Assembly (NCBI GenBank): GCA_041563315.1
Contig: JBFFNE010000018.1
Location: 1 to 43,027, forward strand
Length of the DNA: 43,027 bases
Origin: JBFEYJ01 sp041563315
GTDB lineage: Bacteria > Pseudomonadota > Gammaproteobacteria > Thiohalomonadales > Thiohalomonadaceae
Direction of reading: 5' to 3'
Positions 8,363-16,888 of the stretch are shown piece by piece. Below the pieces are notes generated by a model that was not told the origin of the DNA, did no database searches, and saw nothing but the letters and a program-made list of their open reading frames with translations. Every line of letters starts with the position of its first letter. Position 1 is the first letter of the stretch. The position numbers and the translations under genes were made by a program.

Positions 8363-8832
8363 TTGAAGGACGTTTGGAGCAGGGGTTTGTTACGACCTCG
8401 CTGGACGGTCTCATTAACTGGGCGCGTACCGGCTCCATGTGGCCGATGACTTTTGGTCTGGCCTGTTGTGCGGTGGAGATGATGCATGCAGGCGCTGCAC
8501 GTTATGACTTGGACCGCTTCGGTATCATGTTCCGCCCCAGTCCGCGTCAGTCAGATGTAATGATCGTTGCTGGCACTTTGTGCAACAAGATGGCTCCTGC
8601 ACTGCGCAAAGTCTACGACCAAATGCCGGAGCCCCGCTGGGTAATCTCCATGGGTTCCTGCGCCAATGGCGGTGGTTATTACCATTATTCCTATTCGGTG
8701 GTGCGCGGTTGCGATCGTATCGTACCGGTAGACGTCTATGTGCCGGGTTGTCCACCCACGGCAGAAGCACTGCTCTATGGCATTCTTCAGTTGCAGAACA
8801 AGATCCGCCGCACCAGTACCATAGCCCGATAA
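8353..8832 (+). CDS. nuoB: NADH-quinone oxidoreductase subunit B
   Basis: NuoB carries iron-sulfur cluster N2, the last electron carrier before quinone. The 159-residue protein has the N2 ligands C38-C39 (LACCAVEMM), C103 (MGSCANGG) and C133 (VPGCPPTAEAL). I chose the GTG at 8353, which gives MGIIEGRLEQGFVTTS, the normal beta/gammaproteobacterial N terminus; an in-frame upstream ATG at 8332 would lie deeper inside nuoA. The ten-base overlap with nuoA indicates translational coupling. The whole MGSCANGGGYYHYSYSVVRG block is intact. Confidence 0.95.
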   Translation: MGIIEGRLEQGFVTTSLDGLINWARTGSMWPMTFGLACCAVEMMHAGAARYDLDRFGIMFRPSPRQSDVMIVAGTLCNKMAPALRKVYDQMPEPRWVISMGSCANGGGYYHYSYSVVRGCDRIVPVDVYVPGCPPTAEALLYGILQLQNKIRRTSTIAR

Positions 8833-8850
8833 ACAATAAAGTCGAATAAC

Positions 8851-9465
8851 ATGTCTGATTACTATCAGCAATTAGCGTCGCGTTTCAAAGAGCGCTTCAG
8901 CACACAAATCACTGCCACGAACGTGGAGTTAGCCGAACTGACTGTTGAGTTGCCGCGTGAGCAGCTACTCTCCGTCTGCCGTGCCTTGCGAGATGAGAGC
9001 GCATTTGCCTTTGAGCAGTTGATTGATGTGTGCGGCGTAGACTATCTGCAATACGGTAACGGGGTCTGGACTGGTCCGCGATTCGCCGTTGTTTATCACT
9101 TGCTCTCGGTAAAAAACAATCATCGCGTCCGTCTGCGTACGTTCGTCGATGGTGAGGTGCCGATGGTGCCCTCCGTCATCGATATCTGGAACAGTGCCAA
9201 CTGGTTTGAGCGAGAGGCCTTCGACCTGTTCGGTATTGTTTTTGATGGGCACCCCGACCTGCGTCGAATCCTGACTGACTACGGGTTTATTGGTCATCCT
9301 TTTCGCAAGGACTTTCCGCTTAGCGGCAACGTGGAAATGCGCTACGATCCGGAGCAAAAGCGAGTTATTTACCAGCCGGTATCCATTGAGCCCCGCATGC
9401 TGATTCCACGGGTCATTCGTCAGGATCATCGTTATCAGGAACAAAACATCGAGGGGGGTGAATAA
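8851..9465 (+). CDS. nuoC: NADH-quinone oxidoreductase subunit C (30 kDa type)
   Basis: NuoC is a hydrophilic connecting-module subunit that packs against NuoD. The 204-residue protein carries the family signature region ERE-AFDLFGI-FDGHPDLRRIL-DYGF-GHPFRKDFPLSG. It is a separate protein, whereas in E. coli NuoC and NuoD are fused. The ATG at 8851 is 18 bases after the nuoB stop. The C terminus (QDHRYQEQNIEGGE) ends one base before the nuoD start codon. Confidence 0.96.
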   Translation: MSDYYQQLASRFKERFSTQITATNVELAELTVELPREQLLSVCRALRDESAFAFEQLIDVCGVDYLQYGNGVWTGPRFAVVYHLLSVKNNHRVRLRTFVDGEVPMVPSVIDIWNSANWFEREAFDLFGIVFDGHPDLRRILTDYGFIGHPFRKDFPLSGNVEMRYDPEQKRVIYQPVSIEPRMLIPRVIRQDHRYQEQNIEGGE

Positions 9466-9466
9466 T

Positions 9467-10723
9467 ATGCCCGAGATTCGTAATTTCACCCTGAACTTCG
9501 GCCCGCAGCATCCCGCGGCGCACGGTGTGCTACGCCTCGTGCTGGAGATGGATGGTGAGGTGATAGTTCGCGCCGATCCTCATATCGGTCTGCTACACCG
9601 TGCCACCGAGAAACTGGCTGAAAGCAAGCACTACGTGCAGAACCTGCCCTATATGGACCGTCTCGATTACGTCTCCATGATGAGTAACGAGCACGCCTAT
9701 GTCATGGCGATCGAAAAGATGGTCGGGCTTGAGGTGCCGCTGCGTGCCCAGTATATCCGAGTGATGTTCGATGAAATCACCCGTATCCTTAATCATCTGA
9801 TGTGGATCGGGGCACACGCTCTTGATGTCGGAGCCATGGCCATGTTTCTTTACGCTTTCCGTGAGCGTGAGGACCTGATGGATTGCTATGAGGCGGTCTC
9901 TGGTGCACGACTGCACGCGGCCTATTATCGTCCTGGTGGCGTCTACCGCGATCTGCCTGATCGGATGCCGCAATTCGAGGGTGCTTCAAAATGGCATAGC
10001 GCCGATGAGGTGAAAAATCTCAATGAGAATCGTGATGGTTCCTTACTCGATTTTATCGAGGATTTCACCCATCGTTTCCCGGGTTATGTGGATGAGTACG
10101 AAACCCTCTTGACCGATAATCGTATCTGGAAGCAGCGCCTGGTTGGTATAGGTGTCATGTCACCTGAAAGGGCGCTGCAGATGGGATTGACCGGGCCGAT
10201 GTTGCGGGGTTCGGGGATTGAGTGGGATCTGCGTAAGAAGCAGCCCTATGAGGTGTACGACAAGCTTGATTTCGATATCCCTGTCGGTACCAATGGGGAC
10301 AGCTATGACCGCTACTTGGTGCGCATTGAGGAGTTCCGTCAGTCCAACCGCATTATCAAGCAGTGCATAGAGTGGTTGCGCAAGAATCCCGGTCCAGTGA
10401 TAGCTGCGAACCATAAGGTGACACCGCCGTCTCGTGTTGAAATGAAGGAGGACATGGAGGCACTGATCCATCACTTCAAACTTGTGAGCGAGGGATTCAT
10501 GATACCTGAAGGTGAGGCCTATGCCGCCGTGGAGCATCCCAAGGGCGAGTTCGGCATCTACATGGTCTCTGATGGTGCTAACAAACCTTACCGGTTGAAG
10601 ATTCGTGCCCCCGGCTTTGCTCACCTGTCAGCGCTGGATGAGATGGTGCGTGGCCACATGCTGGCCGATGTTGTTACCGTAATCGGAACCCAGGATATTG
10701 TATTTGGGGAGGTCGATCGCTGA
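9467..10723 (+). CDS. nuoD: NADH-quinone oxidoreductase subunit D (49 kDa type)
   Basis: NuoD forms the quinone-binding pocket together with NuoB. The 418-residue protein opens with MPEIRNFTLNFGPQHPAAHG, a hallmark of the family. Also present are HIGLLHRATEKLAE, YVSMMSNEHAY, and the C-terminal DIVFGEVDR. The ATG at 9467 follows a GAGGGGGG Shine-Dalgarno inside the end of nuoC; an in-frame GTG at 9458 would add three residues and is less likely. The stop codon overlaps the nuoE start by one base. It is unfused to NuoC. Confidence 0.97.
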   Translation: MPEIRNFTLNFGPQHPAAHGVLRLVLEMDGEVIVRADPHIGLLHRATEKLAESKHYVQNLPYMDRLDYVSMMSNEHAYVMAIEKMVGLEVPLRAQYIRVMFDEITRILNHLMWIGAHALDVGAMAMFLYAFREREDLMDCYEAVSGARLHAAYYRPGGVYRDLPDRMPQFEGASKWHSADEVKNLNENRDGSLLDFIEDFTHRFPGYVDEYETLLTDNRIWKQRLVGIGVMSPERALQMGLTGPMLRGSGIEWDLRKKQPYEVYDKLDFDIPVGTNGDSYDRYLVRIEEFRQSNRIIKQCIEWLRKNPGPVIAANHKVTPPSRVEMKEDMEALIHHFKLVSEGFMIPEGEAYAAVEHPKGEFGIYMVSDGANKPYRLKIRAPGFAHLSALDEMVRGHMLADVVTVIGTQDIVFGEVDR

Positions 10724-11217
10724 TGTCACAAGAGAATATTGCATTGCTAAGCGCCGATTCCCGTGCCGACATCGATCGCTGGGTCGCCAAATATCCGCCT
10801 GAGCAGAAGCAGTCTGCAGTGATGGCAGCTCTGCGCATCGCGCAGGAGCAAAATGGAGGTTGGTTAACTAACGAATTGATCGAAGCTGTGGCGACCTATC
10901 TCGACATGGAAGCAATCGCCGCCTATGAGGTGGCCAGTTTCTATTCGATGTATGAGTTAAAACCGGTTGGTCGCCACAAGATCTGCGTCTGCACAAACAT
11001 TTCTTGCATGTTGTGCGGCTCTGATGGCGTGGTCTCTCATCTTGAGAATCGCCTCGGTATCAGAATGGGGGAGACCAGCGGGGATAGGCGTTTCACCCTC
11101 AAAGAGGTGGAGTGCCTTGGAGCTTGTGTCAATGCGCCGATGTTCCAGATCGACAAACAGTATTACGAGAATCTAACGTCGGAGAAAATCGACGCTATTC
11201 TCGATGCGCTCGATTGA
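10723..11217 (+). CDS. nuoE: NADH-quinone oxidoreductase subunit E (24 kDa type)
   Basis: NuoE is a thioredoxin-fold subunit of the NADH dehydrogenase module and binds the [2Fe-2S] cluster N1a. The 164-residue protein has the two ligand pairs C-T-N-I-S-C and C-L-G-A-C (the second in VECLGACVNAPMF). The N-terminal helical bundle includes YPPEQKQSAVMAALRIAQEQ. The ATG overlaps the nuoD TGA in a TGATG arrangement, so the two are translationally coupled. A 71-base spacer separates it from nuoF. Confidence 0.96.
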   Translation: MSQENIALLSADSRADIDRWVAKYPPEQKQSAVMAALRIAQEQNGGWLTNELIEAVATYLDMEAIAAYEVASFYSMYELKPVGRHKICVCTNISCMLCGSDGVVSHLENRLGIRMGETSGDRRFTLKEVECLGACVNAPMFQIDKQYYENLTSEKIDAILDALD

Positions 11218-11288
11218 GGCCAGGTGAAGATAACGATGAGCTTAGCGTACTACTGCCAGCATTCTGGTAATCGCGGGGGGAATTGCTG

Positions 11289-12557
11289 ATGACCAATAAT
11301 GTCTGTTTCCGCACCCTGCATGTGGAGAACTCCTGGACCCTGGAGGCCTATCGTGCCGCCGGTGGTTACGAAGTACTGGAAAAGATCCTAAGGGAGAAAA
11401 TCAGCCCTGATGAGATCATTGCTGAGATGAAGACCTCCGCCTTGCGCGGTCGAGGCGGGGCGGGCTTTCCCACAGGTCTGAAGTGGAGTTTCATGCCGCG
11501 TAACGTGGAAGGTCAGAAGTATATTGTTTGCAACTCCGATGAGGGCGAGCCGGGTACCTGCAAAGATCGCGATATTTTGCGTTATAACCCTCATCAATTG
11601 ATTGAAGGTATGGCCATCGCGGGCTACACCATCGGCGCCAGTGTCGGTTACAACTATATTCGTGGCGAGTTCTGGGAGCCCTATGAGCGTTTCGAGGGGG
11701 CGCTGGAAGAGGCGCGTGCGGCCGGTCTCCTTGGTACGAACATTCTCGGCTCCGGTTTTGATTTCAATATCCACAGTCATCTCGGCGCCGGCGCTTATAT
11801 CTGTGGTGAAGAGACTGCGCTGATCGAGTCCATCGAGGGCAAGAAAGGTCAGCCACGTTTCAAGCCACCGTTCCCGGCCAATTATGGTCTCTATGGCCGT
11901 CCGACGACAATTAATAACACTGAGAGCCTGGCCTCTGTTCCGGTTATTCTGAAAAATGGTGGGCAGTGGTTCCTCGACCTCGGCAAGCCGAACAACGGCG
12001 GTGACAAGCTGTTCTGCGTCTCCGGCCACGTGAACAAGCCCGGAAATTACGAGGTCCCTATGGGCACACCCTTTGCCGAGTTGCTGGAGATGGCCGGCGG
12101 GGTACGTCATGGTCATAAGCTCAAGGCGGTGATCCCCGGTGGCAGTTCCACCCCGGTGCTGCCGGCTGAAGTGGCTATGCAGATGAATATGGATTATGAC
12201 TCCATCTCCAAGTCAGGTTCCATGCTTGGTGCTGGTTCGGTTATCGTGATGGATGACAGCACCTGCATGGTCAAAACACTGGCGCGGTTGTCACATTTTT
12301 ATTTCGAGGAATCGTGCGGCCAATGTACACCTTGCCGTGAAGGAACCGGATGGCTCGCTCGTGTAGTACATCGAATCGAACACGGACAGGGGAGCCAGGA
12401 GGATTTGGATAAACTGATCGACGTGGCCTGTCGTATCGAGGGCAATACTATCTGTGCCTTGGGTGATGCCGCAGCTATGCCGGTGCGCAGCTTCCTAAAA
12501 CATTTCCGTGAAGAGTTTCAGTACCACATTGATAATAAGAAATGCCTGGTGGGCTGA
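11289..12557 (+). CDS. nuoF: NADH-quinone oxidoreductase subunit F (51 kDa type)
   Basis: NuoF binds NADH, FMN and the [4Fe-4S] cluster N3. The 422-residue protein shows the NADH/FMN region LRGRGGAGFPTGLKW, the NSDEGEPGTCKDRD segment, GAGAYICGEETALIES, and the N3 ligands in ESCGQCTPCREGTGW with the distal cysteine in NTICALGD. The ATG at 11289 has a G6 run eight bases upstream (11275-11280). An in-frame TTG at 11283 is possible but less likely. The 145-base spacer to nuoG is the largest in this half of the operon and holds a large inverted repeat. Confidence 0.97.
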   Translation: MTNNVCFRTLHVENSWTLEAYRAAGGYEVLEKILREKISPDEIIAEMKTSALRGRGGAGFPTGLKWSFMPRNVEGQKYIVCNSDEGEPGTCKDRDILRYNPHQLIEGMAIAGYTIGASVGYNYIRGEFWEPYERFEGALEEARAAGLLGTNILGSGFDFNIHSHLGAGAYICGEETALIESIEGKKGQPRFKPPFPANYGLYGRPTTINNTESLASVPVILKNGGQWFLDLGKPNNGGDKLFCVSGHVNKPGNYEVPMGTPFAELLEMAGGVRHGHKLKAVIPGGSSTPVLPAEVAMQMNMDYDSISKSGSMLGAGSVIVMDDSTCMVKTLARLSHFYFEESCGQCTPCREGTGWLARVVHRIEHGQGSQEDLDKLIDVACRIEGNTICALGDAAAMPVRSFLKHFREEFQYHIDNKKCLVG

Positions 12558-12563
12558 CTACCT

Positions 12564-12650
12564 GGATATTTCATTCTTTTTGCCATGCTGAAGCAACTGT
12601 CATGTGAGTGTACGGTACAAGTGATGGCATATGAAATTAATGAAATATCC
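12564..12650. repeat. Nested inverted repeat in the nuoF-nuoG spacer
   Basis: Outer arms GGATATTTCATT (12564-12575) and AATGAAATATCC (12639-12650) are perfect 12-base inverted repeats. A second nested pair is TGCCAT (12581-12586) with ATGGCA (12624-12629), and TGTAC-G-GTACA (12609-12619) sits near the centre. A further pair, CCGGG (12649-12653) with CCCGG (12667-12671), follows. The transcript would fold into one long interrupted hairpin. There is no T run, so it is not a classical terminator. It may be a small mobile-element remnant or an RNA processing or stability element. Confidence 0.75.
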
Positions 12651-12702
12651 GGGTTACGGCCGACTGCCCGGAATAACACGTTGAACTAATACGAGACTGG
12701 CG

Positions 12703-15063
12703 ATGGTAAGCATCGAAATCAATGGAATAGCAATAAAGGCCCGCGAAGGGGCCATGCTGATCGAGACAGCAGACGAGGCCGGGATCACGATTCCGCGCTT
12801 TTGCTATCACAGCAAGCTCTCCATCTCGGCTAGCTGCCGTATGTGCCTGGTTGAGGTAGAGAAGGCGCCGAAGCCATTGCCTGCCTGCGCCACCCCGGTA
12901 AGTGAGGGAATGGTGGTTCATACCCGTTCGCCCAAGGCGATCGCCGCACAGCGCAGTGTGATGGAGTTTTTATTGATCAACCATCCCCTTGACTGCCCCA
13001 TCTGCGATCAGGGGGGGGAGTGTGATCTGCAGGAGATGGCCCTCGGTTACGGGAACGACATCTCTCGGTATAACGAGGGCAAGCGCGTTGTCAGCAATCC
13101 TGACTTGGGCGCACTGATAGCGACCGACATGAACCGGTGCATCCACTGCACTCGCTGTGTACGTTTCGGTCAGGAGATCGCTGGCATTATGGAGCTCGGC
13201 GCGCCCGGCCGTGGCGAACATATGCACATCGGCACATACATGAAGCAGAGTGTGGATTCTGAGCTTTCTGGTAATGTCATTGATCTCTGCCCTGTTGGTG
13301 CTCTCACCTCAAAACCTTACCGGTACAGTGCGCGCCCATGGGAATTGAACAGTTACCCCAGTATTGCGCCACACGACTGTGTCGGCAGTAATATCCGCAT
13401 TGATGTTCGCGGTAACCAACTGATGCGCGTGCTACCAAGGGAAAACGAGAACGTCAACGAGACCTGGCTGGCTGACCGTGATCGTTTCAGCTACACCGCC
13501 AACACACATGAGGAGCGCCTGCTCAAACCGATGATCAAGCAGGATGGCGCCTGGCATGAAGTGGACTGGGAAATAGCGCTGACGCATGCTGCAGAAGGCT
13601 TCAAATCCATCGCCTCACGTGATGGTGCCGAACAGCTCGGTGCCCTGGCTGCCTATGGTGCAACCACCGAAGAGCATTACCTGTTACAGAAGCTGATGCG
13701 TGAGCTGGGTAGCGGTAATATCGATCACCGCCTGCGTCAGGTCGATTTTCGTGATCAGGAAACCTTGCCGGCCTATCCCTCACTGGGACAAGCCATCTCA
13801 GATCTGGAGTCTGTCGATTGTGCTTTGCTCATCGGTTCCAACATCCGCAAGGAGCAGCCGTTGTTGGCACACCGCTTGCGAAAAGCGTCACGTAAAGGCG
13901 CCTCGATTCTGGCAGTGAATCCAATCGATTACGAATTTAGCTTCCCGCTTGCTGCCAAATGCATCGATTTGGATCTGAATCAAGCGCTTCTGGCCATCGC
14001 CAAGTCACTGCTTGCGCTTACTGGACAGACTGCGCCGACGAGCTTAGCCAAGAGCATCGCGGCGACCCAGCCCACTGACACCCATCATCGGATGGCCCGT
14101 TCCCTCAAAGAGGTGGCGCAGGCCACCGTACTGCTCGGTAGTGGCGCCGCGGCGCACCCGGCCAAGGCGGAGTTGCGGGCTATTGCTTCGCTTATTGCCA
14201 AACTGGCCGGTGCCCGTTTTGGTGTGCTGGCCGAAGGCGGCAATAGCGCCGGCGCATGGCTTGCCGGAAGTGTGCCGCATCGCGAGGCAGGGGCGAAGCG
14301 CGCCGGGGTCAGCGGCCTGGACTGGCGTGGCATGTTCGAGGCTGGACTCAAAGGTTATCTGTTGCTGGGCGTCGAACCCGAGCTTGATTGCATCGACTCG
14401 GCCGCTGCTAGCCGGGCGTTGGAAAAGGCCGAGTTTGTCGTGGCCATGAGCGCCTTTGCCGGCGAGGGTATCAAGGCCAATGCGGATGTGCTCCTGCCGA
14501 TTGCCACCTTTGCCGAAACTGCCGGTTCATATATCAACGCGGAAGGGCACTGGCAGCACTTTCGCGCTGCGCTTAAACCAACAGCCGAAGCGCGCCCGGC
14601 GTGGAAGGTGCTGCGCGTAATGGGCAATCTGTTTGATGTAGCCGGTTTCGAGTATACCTCTGTTGATGAAGTGTGTGCCGAAATGGAAGAGCTCTTCAGT
14701 GACGTGCCTATGGGGGCCGGAGACGAATGGCTGCCCGAGGCGATCACCTCGTTACCGGACGGACTGCTGCGCATCGCCGATGTGCCGATTTATGCGGTTG
14801 ATGCAATGGTGCGGCGTGCCGCCCCGTTACAAGCGACTCGTGATGCTGCTGTCGCGCAGATCCGCGCCAATGCGGGAACGTTGGCCAAGATCGGGTTGGT
14901 CGATGCAGCCGAGGCCAGGCTGCGCCAGGGGGAGCATGAAGTCGTGCTACCGCTGCTTACCGATGAACGCCTGCCTGATAATGCAGTGATGCTGCCTGCA
15001 GGTCTTGTGGAAAGTGTCGGTCTTGGCGGCAGTTACACCACGGTAGAGCTGCTCTCCTCATAA
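12703..15063 (+). CDS. nuoG: NADH-quinone oxidoreductase subunit G (75 kDa type)
   Basis: NuoG is the largest peripheral-arm subunit and carries clusters N1b, N4 and N5. In the 786-residue protein the N1b cysteines are in FCYHSKLSISASCRMCLVEV and PACATPV. The N5 His/Cys set is in NHPLDCPICDQGGECDLQ, and N4 is in CIHCTRCVRFG with the distal CPVGALTSK. The extra N7 CxxCxxxC motif of E. coli NuoG is absent: the corresponding stretch reads HDCVGSNIRI with one cysteine. A molybdopterin-oxidoreductase-like domain, degenerate in this family, fills the remainder. The ATG at 12703 follows the inverted-repeat spacer and has only a weak ribosome binding site. Confidence 0.96.
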   Translation: MVSIEINGIAIKAREGAMLIETADEAGITIPRFCYHSKLSISASCRMCLVEVEKAPKPLPACATPVSEGMVVHTRSPKAIAAQRSVMEFLLINHPLDCPICDQGGECDLQEMALGYGNDISRYNEGKRVVSNPDLGALIATDMNRCIHCTRCVRFGQEIAGIMELGAPGRGEHMHIGTYMKQSVDSELSGNVIDLCPVGALTSKPYRYSARPWELNSYPSIAPHDCVGSNIRIDVRGNQLMRVLPRENENVNETWLADRDRFSYTANTHEERLLKPMIKQDGAWHEVDWEIALTHAAEGFKSIASRDGAEQLGALAAYGATTEEHYLLQKLMRELGSGNIDHRLRQVDFRDQETLPAYPSLGQAISDLESVDCALLIGSNIRKEQPLLAHRLRKASRKGASILAVNPIDYEFSFPLAAKCIDLDLNQALLAIAKSLLALTGQTAPTSLAKSIAATQPTDTHHRMARSLKEVAQATVLLGSGAAAHPAKAELRAIASLIAKLAGARFGVLAEGGNSAGAWLAGSVPHREAGAKRAGVSGLDWRGMFEAGLKGYLLLGVEPELDCIDSAAASRALEKAEFVVAMSAFAGEGIKANADVLLPIATFAETAGSYINAEGHWQHFRAALKPTAEARPAWKVLRVMGNLFDVAGFEYTSVDEVCAEMEELFSDVPMGAGDEWLPEAITSLPDGLLRIADVPIYAVDAMVRRAAPLQATRDAAVAQIRANAGTLAKIGLVDAAEARLRQGEHEVVLPLLTDERLPDNAVMLPAGLVESVGLGGSYTTVELLSS

Positions 15064-15123
15064 CCGAACGAAAAAATCAAACGGTAATTAACAAGAAAGC
15101 TGAAATAGCACTGGATAAACCGG

Positions 15124-16212
15124 ATGTTCGATACGATTGAAAATTGGTTGCAGGGCTTTGGGGTGTTGCCAGAGGGGGGGATTACTCTGGCGCTTATTCT
15201 GTTGAAGATCATTATCCTGCTTGTGCCGCTGATGATTGCCGTGGCCTATATGACCTATGCCGAGCGCAAGGTTCTTGCCTTTATGCATGTGCGTATTGGT
15301 CCTAACCGTGTCGGCCTGTTTGGTTATTCTATCTGGGGGTTGGGCCAGCCCCTTGCCGACGCGGTCAAGCTGATGTTCAAAGAGATCATCATGCCCTCCG
15401 GCGCCAACAAGGGGTTGTTTCTGCTAGCTCCGGTGCTGGCGATGGCTCCCGCACTGGCTGCTTGGGCAGTGGTGCCTTTTGACAGTGAGATGGTGATAGC
15501 TGATGTCGATGCCTCCCTGCTCTATGTGCTGGCGCTGACCTCCATCGGGGTATACGGCATTATCATTGCTGGTTGGGCCTCGAACTCCAAATATCCGTTC
15601 ATCAGTGCGATGCGTTCGGCAGCGCAGATCGTCTCTTATGAAATCGCCATGGGCTTTGCCCTGGTCGGCGTGCTGATGGCTGCTGGTAGCATCAATCTTG
15701 GCGATATCGTCGAAGCACAAAAGGGCGGCTTTTGGCAATGGTACTGGCTGCCGTTGCTTCCACTGTTCGTGATCTACTTTATCTCCGGCGTGGCCGAGAC
15801 CAACCGTGCACCCTTCGATGTGACGGAAGGGGAGTCGGAGATTGTTGCCGGTTTTCATGTGGAATACTCCGGCATGCCGTTCGCCGTATTCTTCCTGGCC
15901 GAATACGCCAACATGATTTTGATCGCCGTGCTTGCTTCGCTGATGTTCCTTGGTGGCTGGCTCTCCCCTCTGGAGGGGTTGCCACTGGTAGGTGAGACCT
16001 TCCTTGCCGCACCGAGTATCATCTGGTTGCTGGCCAAGGCATCGTTCTTCCTGTTCCTCTATCTCTGGTTCCGCGCCACCTTCCCCCGTTACCGCTATGA
16101 CCAGATCATGCGGCTTGGCTGGAAGGTTTTTATCCCCCTTACCATCGTCTGGCTGCTGGTGGTTGGCGTGATGATTATGACCGGGACACCTCCCTGGTTT
16201 GACATGGCATAA
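15124..16212 (+). CDS. nuoH: NADH-quinone oxidoreductase subunit H
   Basis: NuoH is the membrane subunit that links the quinone chamber to the proton pumps. The 362-residue protein has about eight membrane helices. Conserved segments include AYMTYAERKVLAFMHVRIGP, the first-loop GPNRVG, the SNSKYPFISAMRSAAQIVSYE block and the ETNRAPFDVTEGESEIVAGF loop. The ATG at 15124 follows nuoG by 60 bases. The length and helix pattern are normal for the family. Confidence 0.96.
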   Translation: MFDTIENWLQGFGVLPEGGITLALILLKIIILLVPLMIAVAYMTYAERKVLAFMHVRIGPNRVGLFGYSIWGLGQPLADAVKLMFKEIIMPSGANKGLFLLAPVLAMAPALAAWAVVPFDSEMVIADVDASLLYVLALTSIGVYGIIIAGWASNSKYPFISAMRSAAQIVSYEIAMGFALVGVLMAAGSINLGDIVEAQKGGFWQWYWLPLLPLFVIYFISGVAETNRAPFDVTEGESEIVAGFHVEYSGMPFAVFFLAEYANMILIAVLASLMFLGGWLSPLEGLPLVGETFLAAPSIIWLLAKASFFLFLYLWFRATFPRYRYDQIMRLGWKVFIPLTIVWLLVVGVMIMTGTPPWFDMA

Positions 16213-16232
16213 CGGCGAGAAGTGACACGCTT

Positions 16233-16721
16233 ATGAGTTCCCTAGTTCAATTGCTGAAGAGCCTCAGCCTGAAAGAGTTGCGTTCAGGTATGGGCATAAC
16301 CGGACGCTACCTGTTCGGTAAAAAGTTCACCGTGCAATATCCGGAAGAGCGGACACCGCAATCACCGCGTTTTCGCGGTTTGCATGCCCAGCGGCGCTAC
16401 CCTAACGGCGAAGAGCGCTGCATCGCATGCAAACTGTGTGAGGTTGTGTGTCCGGCACTGGCGATCACCATTGAGTCGGAACAGCGTGATGATGGTAGCC
16501 GTCGCACGACCCGCTACGACATCGACCTGACCAAGTGCATTTTCTGCGGGTTTTGTGAAGAGGCCTGTCCGGTGGATGCCATCGTCGAGACACGGATATA
16601 CGAGTACCACGGTGAGGAGCGGGGCGATCTGCTGATGACCAAGAATAAACTGTTGGCCGTCGGTGACAAGTACGAGGCGCAGATCGCCGCCGATCGTGCC
16701 GAGGATGCCCAGTACCGATAA
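16233..16721 (+). CDS. nuoI: NADH-quinone oxidoreductase subunit I
   Basis: NuoI is the TYKY-type ferredoxin subunit that carries clusters N6a and N6b. The 162-residue protein contains the two motifs CIACKLCEVVCP and CIFCGFCEEACP, spaced as in two-cluster ferredoxins. An amphipathic N terminus (residues 1-30) would lie on the membrane. The conserved RFRGLHAQRRYPNGEERC precedes the first motif. The ATG at 16233 is 20 bases after nuoH. A dispersed palindromic element fills the spacer to nuoJ. Confidence 0.96.
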   Translation: MSSLVQLLKSLSLKELRSGMGITGRYLFGKKFTVQYPEERTPQSPRFRGLHAQRRYPNGEERCIACKLCEVVCPALAITIESEQRDDGSRRTTRYDIDLTKCIFCGFCEEACPVDAIVETRIYEYHGEERGDLLMTKNKLLAVGDKYEAQIAADRAEDAQYR

Positions 16722-16730
16722 AAGCATGAT

Positions 16731-16858
16731 TCATTGCAGAGGCGCAAAGACGCAAAGGTTTTCAGGGTTGTAGGCAGGCAGGAGTGGCTGACAACCAGTA
16801 TTTGGTGAGGATCACATTGCACAAATTTTTCTTTGCGCCTCTGTGCCTTTGCGGTGAG
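16731..16858. repeat. Dispersed imperfect palindromic element, copy B, inside the nuo operon
   Basis: The left arm at 16735-16758 (TGCAGAGGCGCAAAGACGCA then AAGG) and the right arm at 16828-16857 (contains CTTTGCGCCTCTGTGCCTTT then GCGGTGA) are imperfect inverted repeats of the CTTTGCG unit. The right arm nearly repeats the right arm of copy A at 271-292, with a nine-base insertion. The interior (16759-16827) is unrelated to copy A. It sits between nuoI and nuoJ, where most complex I operons have short spacers. Confidence 0.75.
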
Positions 16859-16888
16859 AACAATTTGTAAATAACGGAATACGACCGT

